Source of the DNA: Sporosarcina luteola
GTDB taxonomy: Bacteria; Bacillota; Bacilli; Bacillales_A; Planococcaceae
Direction of reading: 5' to 3'
Length of the DNA: 64,000 bases
NCBI RefSeq assembly: GCF_023715245.1
Contig: NZ_JAMBNV010000001.1
Location: forward strand, 1,116,001-1,180,000
The notes under the pieces are model-generated. The model searched no databases and was not told where the DNA came from. It saw only the letters and a program-made list of their open reading frames with translations. The first letter of the stretch is position 1; each line of letters opens with the position of its first letter. Positions 63,863-64,000 of this stretch are shown one piece after another. A program made the translations under genes and the position numbers.

Positions 63863-64000
63863 TTGCAAAAATGTGAGAATTGCAACGCTCATTTTAGTTG
63901 GCGAAAAATCTATAAATCCTTGTGGTGGAATTATAAACCTATTGAATGTAACGAATGCGATACAACACACAAGATGACAATGCCAAGCAGGTTGATTTTT
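63863..64000 (+). CDS. CxxC...CxxC small protein, 5' part
   Basis: The first 46 codons of a gene cut by the window end: MQKCENCNAHFSWRKIYKSL, then WWNYKPIECNECDTTHKMTM and PSRLIF. The two CxxC pairs about 20 residues apart and the KSLWWNYKPIEC block are those of the 'cxxc_20_cxxc' zinc-ribbon-like family, usually about 100 residues with membrane helices in the second half (the last visible residues SRLIF begin such a helix). Function is unknown. The TTG start at 63863 has ATGGAGGTC 8 nt upstream. Confidence 0.8.
   Translation, partial: MQKCENCNAHFSWRKIYKSLWWNYKPIECNECDTTHKMTMPSRLIF

Overview
The window is one stretch of low-to-moderate GC Firmicutes chromosome. Gene content and order follow the Bacillus subtilis murC to phoPR segment closely (murC, ytxGH, aroA, ccpA, acuCBA/acsA, tyrS, rpsD, ezrA, nifZ-thiI, sppA-yteJ-tpx-ytxK, ald, ytkL, ytoI, ytpI, nrnA, dnaE, accDA, pfkA, pyk, fxsA, ytvI, citZ, icd, phoPR). 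A small acid-soluble spore protein behind a good sigma-G promoter shows an endospore former. Genes that B. subtilis lacks at these places (an FtsA/PilM-like ATPase, a large PBP next to tyrS, a Ku/LigD pair, methionine gamma-lyase, hflKC) and the many TTG starts point to a Planococcaceae member such as Sporosarcina. That is inference from gene content; no 16S is present.

Layout. 1-5.6 kb: end of murC, a stress-type ytxGH operon, an FtsA-like protein with repeated C-terminal domains, and the fused chorismate mutase/DAHP synthase. 5.8-11.3 kb: the carbon regulator ccpA and the divergent acuABC/acsA acetate module. 11.3-21.5 kb: a bifunctional PBP, T-box controlled tyrS, divergent ku and ligD, an acyl-CoA ligase and rpsD with a long leader. 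21.8-33.6 kb: dgcP, megL, fRMsr, ezrA, nifZ-thiI, a SASP, an acyl-CoA synthetase and rarD. 33.6-44.4 kb: sppA-yteJ-tpx-ytxK, an HD phosphohydrolase, uspA, ald, pepQ, ytkL, ytoI, ytpI, nrnA. 44.4-53.6 kb: dnaE, a small lipoprotein, a GntR-accD-accA operon, pfkA, pyk. 53.7-62.5 kb: fxsA, ytvI, citZ, icd, a MaoC-like protein, phoPR, hflKC. 62.5-64 kb: an eroded tail with repeats, a gene remnant, a nonsense-interrupted gene and the start of a CxxC protein.

Central carbon flow dominates. CcpA encoded here probably acts on the citZ promoter, which carries two cre-like sites. AcuA/AcuC are the acetylation switch for AcsA. AccDA, Pfk and Pyk link glycolysis to lipid synthesis, and a FadR-type GntR protein sits translationally coupled in front of accDA with a matching palindrome at its promoter.

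Most unusual observations: five tandem beta-grasp-like units on the FtsA-like ATPase; a thiol peroxidase without its resolving cysteine; a DnaE with a ruined PHP motif and no C-terminal domain; a PhoR without an extracytoplasmic sensor domain; the GntR-acc operon with its operator; and a family of GC-rich hairpin repeats whose stem tips differ between copies yet stay complementary. I found no CRISPR array, prophage, intact transposase or classical defence system.
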